Assembly: GCF_009807035.1 (NCBI RefSeq) | Contig: NZ_WUBI01000002.1 | Location: forward strand, 248,001-312,000 | DNA: 64,000 nt | From: Paenibacillus dendrobii | GTDB lineage: Bacteria > Bacillota > Bacilli > Paenibacillales > Paenibacillaceae | Reading direction: 5' to 3' | The notes under the pieces: generated by a model | Databases searched by the model: none | Told to the model about the DNA's origin: nothing | Seen by the model: only the letters and a program-made list of their open reading frames with translations | Made by a program: the position numbers and the translations under genes | Shown: piece by piece, positions 14,188 to 22,998 of the stretch | Layout: each line of letters opens with the position of its first letter | Position numbering within the stretch: position 1 is the first letter of the stretch

Positions 14188-16438
14188 TGAAACTATCCAG
14201 TCTTAGTAATTCACAAAGATGCGTATTTCTGCGTTTACTCTCCACTTTGCGGATTGCAAAATTAATTGTCTCAGCTTGAGTAATTAGTATCCCCTTTTTC
14301 TTGGCTCTTGTAAGCATTGTATAAAGCATGTTTGCTGATACCTGGAACTTATGAGATCGATCAACAATACTTAATACTGCAGGTGCACTATCGCCCTGCG
14401 CTTTATGTCCAGTTCTACACCAGGCAGCTAACAATTGAAATACATCTTTATAGTCAATTCTAAATGCTCCAGTATCAAACTCAATGATTATCCCCTTCTT
14501 ATCACGTTCCAGCAATTCATCTGAATCTGTTTTAGCGTCTTCAAACTTTAGGTCAATTACTTTTCCTGAATCACCATTTACAATATCCACTATAGTTTCT
14601 TCTAGGTTTTTAACTCTGTACATGTTTGTTGTATTAAGGATATAATCTCCTACTCGGATCACATTTTCATTATCCTTACCGTATTCATATTCAAGTTTAT
14701 CTTCTGACTTAGCATTTACAATAGATTGAATATATTTATTTATTTGAACTGTACCAAGTTTATTCTTCTTAGTTGGAGTCAACACCATTATTTCTTCGGG
14801 CTCATACTCATTAAGAAGGTAATTGTAATAATGCTTATAACCATTCTCCATATCAGCTTGATATAGACAATGAATCAGCAAATCCTTCCCAAACAATTTC
14901 TTACCTTCAAAATCGTCTTTAAGGAAGTACTCTCCCTTTCGGATCTTTGTAGCAACATCCAGAAGTCCACCCTCTTCTTGTCTAAAAACAATATCTAACT
15001 TAGTCATAGGTATAACTCCACTTTCAATTGAATCATGCAAAACGTTTCCAGCTTGGATTGACAAGAACTGAAAGTCATCGCCTACAAAGAGAATTCTCGC
15101 TTTAGGGTTCTTAATCTTTGCTAAAAGTGAGGAAAGGATGTAAATGTCAGTCATACCCGATTCATCGATTATTACAAAATCCTCATTAATCTCATACATC
15201 ATTTCTTCATCCTTGCCAGCACCATAGCCAATCTTCCGATGTATTGTTTGAGCGTCAAATCCTGTGTATTGCTTTGTTACTTTGGCAGCCTGTGCAGAAG
15301 GGGATAAAAGTGTATAAGTTAATTTCAACTGGCTTAATAATTCAATAAGGAATTTTTGTAATTGGCTTTTTCCCGTTCCAGCATATCCTGCAAGCAATCC
15401 CGCCTTTGAATGTCTAATCATCCTAAAAAAGTCTTTCTGTTGATGCGTTAGACCATTAACTAAAATATCCTTATATTTATTTTCAATTTGTTTAATAAAC
15501 TCATCAGGATTAAAGTTTAACTCCTCACCATTGCTCTCGCTTAACATCATCTTCAATCGTTTTGCTATGTATTTTTCTGCATTATACGCTTTAATGAGTG
15601 ATACTTTATCATCAATAAACTTCAATTCCCCTGTTTTTTCAAGAATCTGTTCAACCAAGCATTCTTCAACCTCTAACTTTTCCGATGAAGATCTTAACAA
15701 CTCATCACGATACATAAAGGTATGACCCTGCTGTTCGTTATCTTCGAGTGTATATCTGATTCCATACTCAATTCTATTTTCATCATTAAACTGCACACCC
15801 ATTGCTCGTGCTATCTTATCTGCGCGTTTAAATCCAAAACCGTTTAGCTTGGTAAGTATGTATGGACACTCATCGAGTTTCTGCGTTGCTAATTGGATAG
15901 ACCCAAGCAATGTTTTCAACTTTGTGATAATCTCATATGTAATTCCGAACCTAGCATATTTACTAAGAATATCTTTGAACTCAATGTTTTCTTCAATACG
16001 ATTTTTAATCTTTATCAATGTTTTTTCTCCAAAGTGTTTTACTTTTTTATAATCGAACTTATCCTTCATTATCAGCTCTATAATATCCTCGTCAGGATAA
16101 GTTCGGTATACTTCAGCCAACTGTATTTCCGTCATCATTGTAGCCAGGAATTCTTTTTGTCCATCTAACGTTTCCGGTACATCTTGATATATGGATATGA
16201 TGTTATAACTTGCTCCAAATTTCGGATCAATTTTATCAAGAACAATTTGTGCTGTATACTCAGTATCTAACTCCAAACGTTGCATAACGCCTTTTATTGA
16301 AACATTTCCGTACTCATTCTTCTCAACCTCGCTGCTATTCGTAATACATGCGTATATCCGAAAGTCGTTCTTATTGTCTGCTTCCTTTTTTGGAAACATC
16401 ATTCGTACAGGCGTTAATTTTAGTTCAATAAAGCTCAA
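14180..16438 (-). CDS. RecD2-like superfamily 1 DNA helicase (752 aa)
   Basis: TTG 16438 overlaps the recombinase stop as TTGA, after AAAGGAGATG. Helix-hairpin-helix motifs lie near residues 196-212 (LNGFGFKRADKIARAMG), as in RecD2. Walker A AGYAGTGKS is at 350-358 and Walker B VIIDES at about 422-427. Next come VGDDFQFLSIQAG, then TGHKAQGDS and LYTMLTRAKK as C-terminal helicase motifs. RecD2 enzymes are 5'-3' single-strand translocases. Middle position in a three-gene overlapping operon suggests it unwinds phage DNA in replication or recombination. Confidence 0.85.
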   Translation of the reverse strand: MSFIELKLTPVRMMFPKKEADNKNDFRIYACITNSSEVEKNEYGNVSIKGVMQRLELDTEYTAQIVLDKIDPKFGASYNIISIYQDVPETLDGQKEFLATMMTEIQLAEVYRTYPDEDIIELIMKDKFDYKKVKHFGEKTLIKIKNRIEENIEFKDILSKYARFGITYEIITKLKTLLGSIQLATQKLDECPYILTKLNGFGFKRADKIARAMGVQFNDENRIEYGIRYTLEDNEQQGHTFMYRDELLRSSSEKLEVEECLVEQILEKTGELKFIDDKVSLIKAYNAEKYIAKRLKMMLSESNGEELNFNPDEFIKQIENKYKDILVNGLTHQQKDFFRMIRHSKAGLLAGYAGTGKSQLQKFLIELLSQLKLTYTLLSPSAQAAKVTKQYTGFDAQTIHRKIGYGAGKDEEMMYEINEDFVIIDESGMTDIYILSSLLAKIKNPKARILFVGDDFQFLSIQAGNVLHDSIESGVIPMTKLDIVFRQEEGGLLDVATKIRKGEYFLKDDFEGKKLFGKDLLIHCLYQADMENGYKHYYNYLLNEYEPEEIMVLTPTKKNKLGTVQINKYIQSIVNAKSEDKLEYEYGKDNENVIRVGDYILNTTNMYRVKNLEETIVDIVNGDSGKVIDLKFEDAKTDSDELLERDKKGIIIEFDTGAFRIDYKDVFQLLAAWCRTGHKAQGDSAPAVLSIVDRSHKFQVSANMLYTMLTRAKKKGILITQAETINFAIRKVESKRRNTHLCELLRLDSFNE

Positions 16439-17475
16439 CCAATCATCTCCTTTTGACTAATCATTTCTAACGCTTCTTTCTTCATTTGAATAATGGTTCC
16501 TACAGATTGCTGCTTGATGAGTTGGATCAGTTCTTCTTTACTGAGCAATTCAAACACATCATCATCAAGCCTATCGTCCATTCTTAGACTAATGCTCTGT
16601 GAGTAATCCTTCAACTTATGTCTGTAGTATTTATTTGTAGTGTTGATGTCGCTATGATTCAAATGTTCCTTCACTTCTTCAAGAGACCCATAGCTTGCAG
16701 CAACGTTTCGGAAACTGTGAAATACAATGTTTCTTTCTTCCGATATGCCCATTTCATTCTTAAGTGAATCCATCATACTTTGTATCGTTGTCTTGCTTAA
16801 GTGGAATATCTTATTATCGCTGTATTTCTCATAATACTTTTGTTCTTTTATTAACAGTAATTCAGAATACAATTCAGAGGATATGGGAACAGTATGTTTC
16901 TTACCTCCTTTACCTATAGTAGTTACTAAATAATGATCTGCTTCTGGATTCTTCTTGATATCTGTCCACCCAAGTTTCAAGAGTGAAGACTTACGAAAAC
17001 TTGTGGTGTAAGCAAGCCTAATGAGAGATGATTTTTCCTGACCCTTGGTTTGTTTCTTAACCAGGTTAGCCATAAGCTCTGCTTCATTAAAAAATAGACT
17101 GCCCGCAGATTCAGAATCGTCTGGGAGAACATCGACTTTCAAGTACTTAGAATTAACTTCATACTCATTTATTTCAAGGAACTCATACAAACTTTGGATA
17201 GCAGCCATCATATTATTAATAGTCGTGTTTGTATAATCTGCTTCATGATTTCTTAAGTAGACCTGGTATTTTACTACATCTGCATTTCGAACATGCAAAT
17301 CATCTTTCTGAAGCATCTCAATTGATTTCTGAGCAAACCACATGAAGAAAGATCTAATGCTTCTTTCATAGTTGCTCTGAGTGTTCTTACTTTCAAATTT
17401 GGAAACAAAAGTTCTTATGTCTTCATATACTGTTCCTGTATGTAATCCTACTATATTGTTTTTAGCTGCATTCAT
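16435..17475 (-). CDS. Tyrosine recombinase at the head of the replication cassette (346 aa)
   Basis: ATG 17475 follows GGGAGG. A SAM-like core-binding domain occupies about residues 15-120. The catalytic domain shows Arg in AYTTSFRKSSLLKLGW, Lys in IGKGGKKHTVPI, HSFR (HxxR), His in LNHSD and Tyr in NKYYRH, so all catalytic residues look intact. It is not beside an attachment site, unlike the integrase at 53699. SPbeta-type phages carry recombinase-fold proteins in non-integration roles, including the repressor YopR, so a regulatory role or dimer resolution is as likely as integration. Confidence 0.8.
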   Translation of the reverse strand: MNAAKNNIVGLHTGTVYEDIRTFVSKFESKNTQSNYERSIRSFFMWFAQKSIEMLQKDDLHVRNADVVKYQVYLRNHEADYTNTTINNMMAAIQSLYEFLEINEYEVNSKYLKVDVLPDDSESAGSLFFNEAELMANLVKKQTKGQEKSSLIRLAYTTSFRKSSLLKLGWTDIKKNPEADHYLVTTIGKGGKKHTVPISSELYSELLLIKEQKYYEKYSDNKIFHLSKTTIQSMMDSLKNEMGISEERNIVFHSFRNVAASYGSLEEVKEHLNHSDINTTNKYYRHKLKDYSQSISLRMDDRLDDDVFELLSKEELIQLIKQQSVGTIIQMKKEALEMISQKEMIG

Positions 17476-17502
17476 CTTTGCAACCTCCCTTCGATTAATT
17501 AC

Positions 17503-17532
17503 ATTTTATCATTATAATGAAAACAAAGTCAA
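17503..17532 (-). promoter_or_regulatory. Leftward promoter of the replication cassette
   Basis: TTGACT (17527-17532), an 18-nt spacer and TAAAAT (17503-17508) on the minus strand, 28 bp upstream of the recombinase start. A TATAAT also lies inside the spacer. Confidence 0.5.
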
Positions 17533-17555
17533 TAAAATAAAAATATTAATATCGA

Positions 17556-17584
17556 TTGACACACAGTTTATTTGTTGATATATT
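17556..17584 (+). promoter_or_regulatory. Rightward promoter of the polymerase operon
   Basis: TTGACA (17556-17561), a 17-nt spacer and TATATT (17579-17584). It is a near-consensus host sigma-A promoter and would fire the phage RNA polymerase gene with host enzyme. It stands back to back with the leftward promoter, only 23 bp between the two -35 boxes, so one bound repressor could control both. Small hairpins (CAGAG/CTCTG) lie in its leader. Confidence 0.75.
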
Positions 17585-17683
17585 TGATTCACAGAGATAA
17601 ACATTCTCTGGAATACAGATGGCAATGTACCTTTTGAATGTTACTCTCTGAATTCAAAATTAGAGAGGATTTATAAATAATTA

Positions 17684-17914
17684 ATGACAAAACACTTTAA
17701 AGAAATGCAGGACATGTACTACGATGGAGACAAAGACTACTATGATGATAGAGATGTTTCACCAGAAATGAAGCAAGGAACCAAAGATTGTATCAAATAC
17801 ATAGAAGAAGTAATTGATAATGAAGCTACATGGTTAAAACAAGAAGCACAAAAGAAATATTACCGTGAACCTTATAAATCAGATCCGGAATTTGTGTCTG
17901 CTCTTATTAAGTAA
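17684..17914 (+). CDS. Small acidic protein at the head of the late operon (76 aa)
   Basis: First frame after the rightward promoter. It is rich in Asp, Tyr and Lys (MQDMYYDGDKDYYDDRDVSP) with a helical C-terminal half. The start at 17684 has a GAGAGG site that is rather far away (about 15 nt); Met8 is an alternative. It may act together with the polymerase gene 36 bp downstream, for example as a cofactor, but there is no direct evidence. Confidence 0.55.
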   Translation: MTKHFKEMQDMYYDGDKDYYDDRDVSPEMKQGTKDCIKYIEEVIDNEATWLKQEAQKKYYREPYKSDPEFVSALIK

Positions 17915-17950
17915 TTATAATAATATTAAACAATTAAGGAGGACTTATTA

Positions 17951-20521
17951 TTGACTGAACTTCACAAGCCCGTATACATACCCTCCATTGAAGGTAGTGA
18001 CATATACAACCATATGTTCAGGGGTAGAGATTTAGATTTAAAATACATAGGAATGGTTCCATCTAGTCTAGAGTTAAATAAAGTAATTAGCTTAGGATTG
18101 AAGACTACAGCAAAAAAAACTAATGGAAAGCTATTATCAACTGATATTATTAACGTGAAGTTTAAGCAAAAAGTTGACTCAGGTAAGCAGACAATCAAAA
18201 AAATTGAGTCTAAAATAGAAAACCTGAAAGATAAGCCCGAGTACCGAGAAAAATTAAACGATTTTGTTCAATCAATATTATTAGAGCTAGATCAACCAAA
18301 ATGGATCGGTGTTTCTCAGTCAGACCTCAGAAAGAAGCTTTATAGTGATGGTTTCGTCTTAAACGGAGTAAAATATGTTGTTTATAAACGTTCTAGTGCT
18401 AAATCAAGAATTGGTCAGTGTCTATTTATCAAAGAAAAGCTTTATGAACCGATGATCAAATGGAGTAGAATGGGCATAGATTTCCGGGATGATAATATTG
18501 ATATCGACTTCCCCTCCTTACTCGCCTATGAAAGTCTGGTTGGTTCATCTCTAGAGGATACTATACATGTAGATCCAAACAACATTCTGATTATTAGCGA
18601 CGTTAAAAGTACTTTCAACAGAATTTCTAATGTAGTTAGAACAGGTTCAGATGGATATCTTGATAGCTTTCTTGAAGAATCGCTAATATCAAACAGTTTA
18701 TTTGATGGCGAATCTCTGTTGGAGTCATCTTACTTTCCAGAAGGAAAGTCAATGATGCTGTTACGTAATCACATGTTTAAGAGTGCTGCCTTTAGCTGTA
18801 ATATACAACGCTTCTTAAGGAATCATTGTCCACTTGGAACCAATTATGACGATTGGGAACTAGAAAGTATGCATTCAGAGAAGATTTTTGCTAAAGATGT
18901 TCATTTTATTACTACTCCGAGCAGCCTTAAAGCGCTAAAATTCAGCCGCCTCAAGGGATCTGAAAAGAACATGTGGGAGTACTGGAAAAAGATCGTAATT
19001 AAAGATAAATGTTTGTTCGGCGTTTGTAAGAGTGAAAAGAAATCTAAGCGCGGATATGACGATATGGGAAGAGTATTACAGCAGACTAGTTACCAAATGA
19101 TTAATTCACTACCAATGACAAGAGAAGACATTAAGAATTTTACGTTTCTCGAAAAAGAATACATAAATAGACTTAAAAACGAAGATGGATTTTTCATTTC
19201 ATACCTAGAACAAACCAAAAATGACATGAATACCAATAAGATGTTTGTGGATTTATATAGCACCAATCAAGATATTGTTAAAACAAAACTGTTCAAGAAC
19301 TTTAGAAAGAAGACCATCTCATCTTATGTCACCCATATTAAAAACGGCAAAGTAAGGCTTAATGGCGACTACTGTGTCATGTTGGGCAATCCCATCGAGT
19401 TTTTGTATCACGCTATTGGAAAGTTAGATACGAGTGAACCGCAATGCGTAGATTTAAACGAAAACGAAGTTCACACAACGCTTTTTGAAGAAACTGAACT
19501 AAGCGGATTTAGAAATCCGCATACTAGTCCGAATAATGTTTTGTTGGTCAAGAATGTTAAAAGTAAATTTATAGACGAATATTTGAATCTTACAGACAAT
19601 ATTGTCTGTGTGAATGCAATTAAGTTCCCCTTACAAGACATTCTATCAGGCAGTGACTACGATAGTGATACTGTACTTCTCATTAAGGACGATTGCTTGC
19701 TTAAGTTAACAAAGCATGTATTTGGGAAATACAATGTATGCATCAACAAGGTGTCGAGTAGCAAAAAAAAGTATAAGGTTAACAATGGAGATATGGCTAT
19801 TATCGATAATGAGTTATCAAATAGTCAAAGATACATTGGGCGTACGGTTAATGTTGGACAGCTCTGCATGTCTCGTTATTGGGATATGTTGAATAAAGGG
19901 AAGTCTGAAGAGGAAATCATGGAACTCTTAAAAAAGATTGACGTTGTTACTGTCCTATCAGGTATATGTATCGATCTTGCTAAAAAAATGTTTGATATTG
20001 ATATCAATAAAGAGATTGATCGAATATCTAAGACAAAAGAACTGCTCAATAAGAAGCCTCTATTTTGGAAATACGTCAGTCAATCAAATGACATTCAGAC
20101 GACAATGTATAATTGTCCAATGGATTTCCTATTCGAAGAAATGGCTCAGTTAAATTATGCAAGTCCTATTGAAGAAGTTCAGTTAATAGATTTACTATTA
20201 CCCGGGGAGATTAAAAAAAGCAACAGACGACAAGAAAATAAGATATTAAGCTACGTAGAAACAATGGTAACTAAAATAAATAATACATATTCAAGCAATT
20301 TATCTGAAGAAGAACGCGACAGGAAGATTGACGATGTAATAAAGTACTATAGATTCTATATTGATAAGATTCAAATTAATGAGTCAACAATGCATTCTCT
20401 ACTCGTTAAAATTTCAAAAAACAAAAAAGACAAGATCGCTTCGAGACTGCTAAATGTCTTGTATTCTTCTCAAAAAGACCTATTTTTAGGTCGTTTTTGC
20501 CCAAAAGTTGCACACTTTTAA
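17951..20521 (+). CDS. Single-chain DNA-dependent RNA polymerase, YonO/RdRP double-psi-barrel type (856 aa)
   Basis: TTG start after AAGGAGG at 8 nt. The active-site motif of two-barrel polymerases (DbDGD) appears as DYDSD at residues 569-573 within SGSDYDSDTVLLI. It lies about 45 residues after RNPH (521-524), as in eukaryotic RdRP/QDE-1-type enzymes. Downstream are NVGQL (G636) and a helix GICIDLAKK (671-679), matching the family's conserved AVDxxK helix. A probable first barrel has FGVCKSEKKSKRG and SYQMINSL. SPbeta YonO (905 aa) is such an enzyme and transcribes the phage late genes; position before an HU gene and the virion genes matches yonO-yonN. Ser replaces Gly in DxDGD. Confidence 0.85.
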   Translation: MTELHKPVYIPSIEGSDIYNHMFRGRDLDLKYIGMVPSSLELNKVISLGLKTTAKKTNGKLLSTDIINVKFKQKVDSGKQTIKKIESKIENLKDKPEYREKLNDFVQSILLELDQPKWIGVSQSDLRKKLYSDGFVLNGVKYVVYKRSSAKSRIGQCLFIKEKLYEPMIKWSRMGIDFRDDNIDIDFPSLLAYESLVGSSLEDTIHVDPNNILIISDVKSTFNRISNVVRTGSDGYLDSFLEESLISNSLFDGESLLESSYFPEGKSMMLLRNHMFKSAAFSCNIQRFLRNHCPLGTNYDDWELESMHSEKIFAKDVHFITTPSSLKALKFSRLKGSEKNMWEYWKKIVIKDKCLFGVCKSEKKSKRGYDDMGRVLQQTSYQMINSLPMTREDIKNFTFLEKEYINRLKNEDGFFISYLEQTKNDMNTNKMFVDLYSTNQDIVKTKLFKNFRKKTISSYVTHIKNGKVRLNGDYCVMLGNPIEFLYHAIGKLDTSEPQCVDLNENEVHTTLFEETELSGFRNPHTSPNNVLLVKNVKSKFIDEYLNLTDNIVCVNAIKFPLQDILSGSDYDSDTVLLIKDDCLLKLTKHVFGKYNVCINKVSSSKKKYKVNNGDMAIIDNELSNSQRYIGRTVNVGQLCMSRYWDMLNKGKSEEEIMELLKKIDVVTVLSGICIDLAKKMFDIDINKEIDRISKTKELLNKKPLFWKYVSQSNDIQTTMYNCPMDFLFEEMAQLNYASPIEEVQLIDLLLPGEIKKSNRRQENKILSYVETMVTKINNTYSSNLSEEERDRKIDDVIKYYRFYIDKIQINESTMHSLLVKISKNKKDKIASRLLNVLYSSQKDLFLGRFCPKVAHF
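20477..20497 (+). terminator. Hairpin with T-tract inside the 3' end of the polymerase gene
   Basis: GACCTA (20477-20482), TTTT and TAGGTC (20487-20492) followed by GTTTTTG. It overlaps the last ten or so codons of the polymerase gene. It could lower host transcription into the late genes. Confidence 0.5.
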
Positions 20522-20649
20522 AATGAATATACGTAAAATACCTATATTTAATAAGGATTTTTTGAAGATCTAAAAGGTCTCCATATGATAGGGGTAAAAA
20601 TCCTCTATTAAAAAACATATAAATATAAATTCTAAGGGAGAAATATTAC

Positions 20650-20973
20650 ATGAATAAGCAAGATTTGATTAATAATGTTGCAGACAATACCGATTACGCA
20701 AAGAAAGACGTAGAAAATGTAGTGATTGATGTATTTAATCAGATTGCAGAAGCACTCAAAAATGGCGAGGATGTTAATATTGCTGGATTCGGTAAGTTTG
20801 AATCACGTGAAACGAAAGCTCGAAATGGAATGAATCCAAAACTATTCAAAGAACTTAAAGAACAAGGCGTAGATGAAGTTACCGCTAAACAGCAAGCCGC
20901 TGTTGCAATTGCCGCATCTAGAAAGCCTACCTTCAAGCCAGCAAAAGCACTCAAAGACTCAGTAAAACTATAA
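20650..20973 (+). CDS. HU-family DNA-binding protein with an expanded arm (107 aa)
   Basis: ATG after AAGGGAG. The HU fold is clear: an N-terminal helix pair (MNKQDLINNVADNTDYAKKD), GEDVNIAGFGKFESRE, and a C-terminal RKPTFKPAKALKDSVK. Between RNGMNP and RKPTFKP there is extra sequence (LKEQGVDEVTAKQQAAVAIA), so the DNA-embracing arm is about 15 residues longer than in host HU (about 90). SPbeta YonN is the matching gene directly after yonO. It may organise phage DNA or help the phage polymerase. Confidence 0.9.
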   Translation: MNKQDLINNVADNTDYAKKDVENVVIDVFNQIAEALKNGEDVNIAGFGKFESRETKARNGMNPKLFKELKEQGVDEVTAKQQAAVAIAASRKPTFKPAKALKDSVKL

Positions 20974-21083
20974 TTTCATTAAGATATACATAGAAAAATC
21001 AATTCCTTTTAAGTGGTGTAGTCGATTTAGACTATACCTCTTCCCCATTAATAAACATCGAATACTGAAAGGGAGAATCTAAT

Positions 21084-21266
21084 ATGGCTAAAAGTAAAAC
21101 AACGGAATCATATAAAGGTGTTTTCGAATACGAAACTATGGAGCTGACTGAAGAAACAAAAGAAGGCGTATTTATTTATGATATTAAGGAAGCATTAAAA
21201 CGTTTTGACGGTAAGAATTTGTCATTTCAGCTGGTTGAAGAGAATCCAGTGCAACCAAAGGAGTGA
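21084..21266 (+). CDS. YonK-like small phage protein (60 aa)
   Basis: ATG after GAAAGGGAG. The segment FIYDIKEALKRFDGKNLSFQ followed by LVEENPVQ matches what I recall of SPbeta YonK (63 aa), a small oligomeric protein of unknown role in the same place in the SPbeta late operon. The next gene starts 4 nt after its stop, so the two are translationally linked. Confidence 0.65.
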   Translation: MAKSKTTESYKGVFEYETMELTEETKEGVFIYDIKEALKRFDGKNLSFQLVEENPVQPKE

Positions 21267-21270
21267 TTAA

Positions 21271-22479
21271 ATGAACAATACTCCGCAAACAAAAAAGAAT
21301 ACTGATGAGAGTATTGAATCATATTTGTATCGTCTTGGTTCAAACAAGGATACATATGGCGTAACCTGGGATGAAATAACTATTCTCATGAACGAAGAAT
21401 CTGGAGAATCTTTTTCTGAATCGAAGTGGAGAAAAGACTTCTCATCATTTAAAAGGGGTTATGATTATGCCTCCTCCACTCTATTCGAAGATGAAGTATA
21501 TAAGAAATTGACAGATAAAGAGATAGAAATTCAAAAGAAAACTGTTCAATTTCGTGACCAGCGTAGAGAATACAATAAATTAATTAATGAACAAGGTAAG
21601 ATCGATGGAATTAGGGGTATTGTCGTAGAGGCTGCCCACAGACTATCTGAGAATTATCCTCTGTTAGTAACTAATAAACCCAAGAATACATACGATTCAA
21701 ATAAAGAAGCAGCACTCCTTCTATCTGACTGGCATAAAGGATTATTTGCAAACAGTTACTGGAATAAGTTTGATAACAATGAGTTTTACAAAAGAGTTAA
21801 TAAAGTTGTAAATAGGACAATTGAAGATGCTAAACGTCATAACGTAAAAACTATTCACGTGTTTTCATTGGGAGACCTAATTAACGGTTGGATTCACACC
21901 ACAACTCGGATTAATAGCGTTGAAGATGTAATAACTCAGACAATGGAAGTGTCTGAATCCATGGCGCAAGTATTACATACTCTTTCCAATGAATTTGAAT
22001 CGGTCAAGTTTTATAACTGTCGTGGGAATCATGATCGTGTAACTCCAAACAAAAACGATGAAATTGCAAAAGAGAGTTTCGCTGACATTGTACCTTGGTT
22101 CCTAAAAGCAAGGCTATCGCACTTATCTAATATCGAATTTATTCAAAATACATACGATGACGAAATAATTACAACCGAAATTTGTGGTAAAACTATATTT
22201 GCTGTGCATGGTCATAGGGATAGAGTCGGAAATGTTGTTGAGAATCTTACCTTGATGACAAAACGCATTCCAGATTTTTGCTTTATGGGTCATATTCATC
22301 ATCATGAAGAGAATGAAGTGCATGGCATTGAAATTGTTGTAAACTCAAGTTTGTCTGGTGTGGATGCCTATGCAAAAGAAATAAGAAAAACAAGTAAACC
22401 AGCTCAAAAACTAATTATCTTCGATAACGAAGAAGGCCGATTAGCTACATACAATATCCGCTTAGATGTAAATGTATAG
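21271..22479 (+). CDS. Calcineurin-like metallophosphoesterase, YonJ-type (402 aa)
   Basis: ATG after AAAGGAG, 4 nt from the previous stop. Residues about 1-130 form an N-terminal helical/HTH-like part (DEITILMNEESGESFSESKW). The catalytic domain carries the metal-ligand series SDWH, GDLINGW, CRGNHDR, HGHRD and GHIHHH. The protein probably hydrolyses a phosphoester in DNA or a nucleotide. It is conserved next to terminase genes in SPbeta-like phages, which suggests a packaging or DNA-processing role; the substrate is unknown. Confidence 0.85.
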   Translation: MNNTPQTKKNTDESIESYLYRLGSNKDTYGVTWDEITILMNEESGESFSESKWRKDFSSFKRGYDYASSTLFEDEVYKKLTDKEIEIQKKTVQFRDQRREYNKLINEQGKIDGIRGIVVEAAHRLSENYPLLVTNKPKNTYDSNKEAALLLSDWHKGLFANSYWNKFDNNEFYKRVNKVVNRTIEDAKRHNVKTIHVFSLGDLINGWIHTTTRINSVEDVITQTMEVSESMAQVLHTLSNEFESVKFYNCRGNHDRVTPNKNDEIAKESFADIVPWFLKARLSHLSNIEFIQNTYDDEIITTEICGKTIFAVHGHRDRVGNVVENLTLMTKRIPDFCFMGHIHHHEENEVHGIEIVVNSSLSGVDAYAKEIRKTSKPAQKLIIFDNEEGRLATYNIRLDVNV

Positions 22480-22491
22480 GAGGCATTAATA

Positions 22492-22842
22492 TTGACAGAG
22501 GCAGAGTATCTTCAGGGCGAGCCAGAAAATGAACCCGATAACGACCTCCCTTCTGCGTTTTTATCTGACGAAGATTTACCTTCAAATACAAACGTAGTTA
22601 TCATTCCAAGTTATAAACCAAATATTGAACTTATTTTAGACAACTATGTTGATCAGGTTATCAAAGTTAAAAATAAAGTTCAGCTCAAAGAAGCTCTCTC
22701 GTCAATTTGGAATCACGCCGCGTATCACGGCGCAATTTCCGAACGCTTGGACAAACTCCAGGATGACGTTGAAATGCTGCAAATCGATCTACTGTCAATG
22801 GCTGGTTATGAAATAGAGTTCATTGATGGAGATGAAGGTTAA
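22492..22842 (+). CDS. Hypothetical phage protein (116 aa)
   Basis: TTG 22492 after ATAGGAGG. The N-terminus is acidic and probably disordered (EPENEPDNDLPSAFLSDEDL). The C-terminal half is helical (ALSSIWNHAAYHGAISERLD). Followed by a terminator-like hairpin. The position fits a DNA-packaging accessory; not recognised. Confidence 0.65.
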   Translation: MTEAEYLQGEPENEPDNDLPSAFLSDEDLPSNTNVVIIPSYKPNIELILDNYVDQVIKVKNKVQLKEALSSIWNHAAYHGAISERLDKLQDDVEMLQIDLLSMAGYEIEFIDGDEG

Positions 22843-22865
22843 AAGTAAAATACAAAGAATTCGTC

Positions 22866-22892
22866 AGACGATTTTAATGATCGTCTTTTTTG
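22866..22892 (+). terminator. Intrinsic terminator-like hairpin
   Basis: AGACGAT (22866-22872) and ATCGTCT (22880-22886) with a T6 tail. A second hairpin, GAAAGGG to CCCTTTC followed by A, C and seven T, lies near 22907-22970 before the next gene. Confidence 0.7.
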
Positions 22893-22998
22893 TTGTTTGT
22901 ATTTTTGAAAGGGATTTATCTTTGCAGATATCTAAAACGGGCCACTCCCTCCTGCCCTTTCACTTTTTTTATTCGGGAGTTTATAGGAAGGTGAAATC

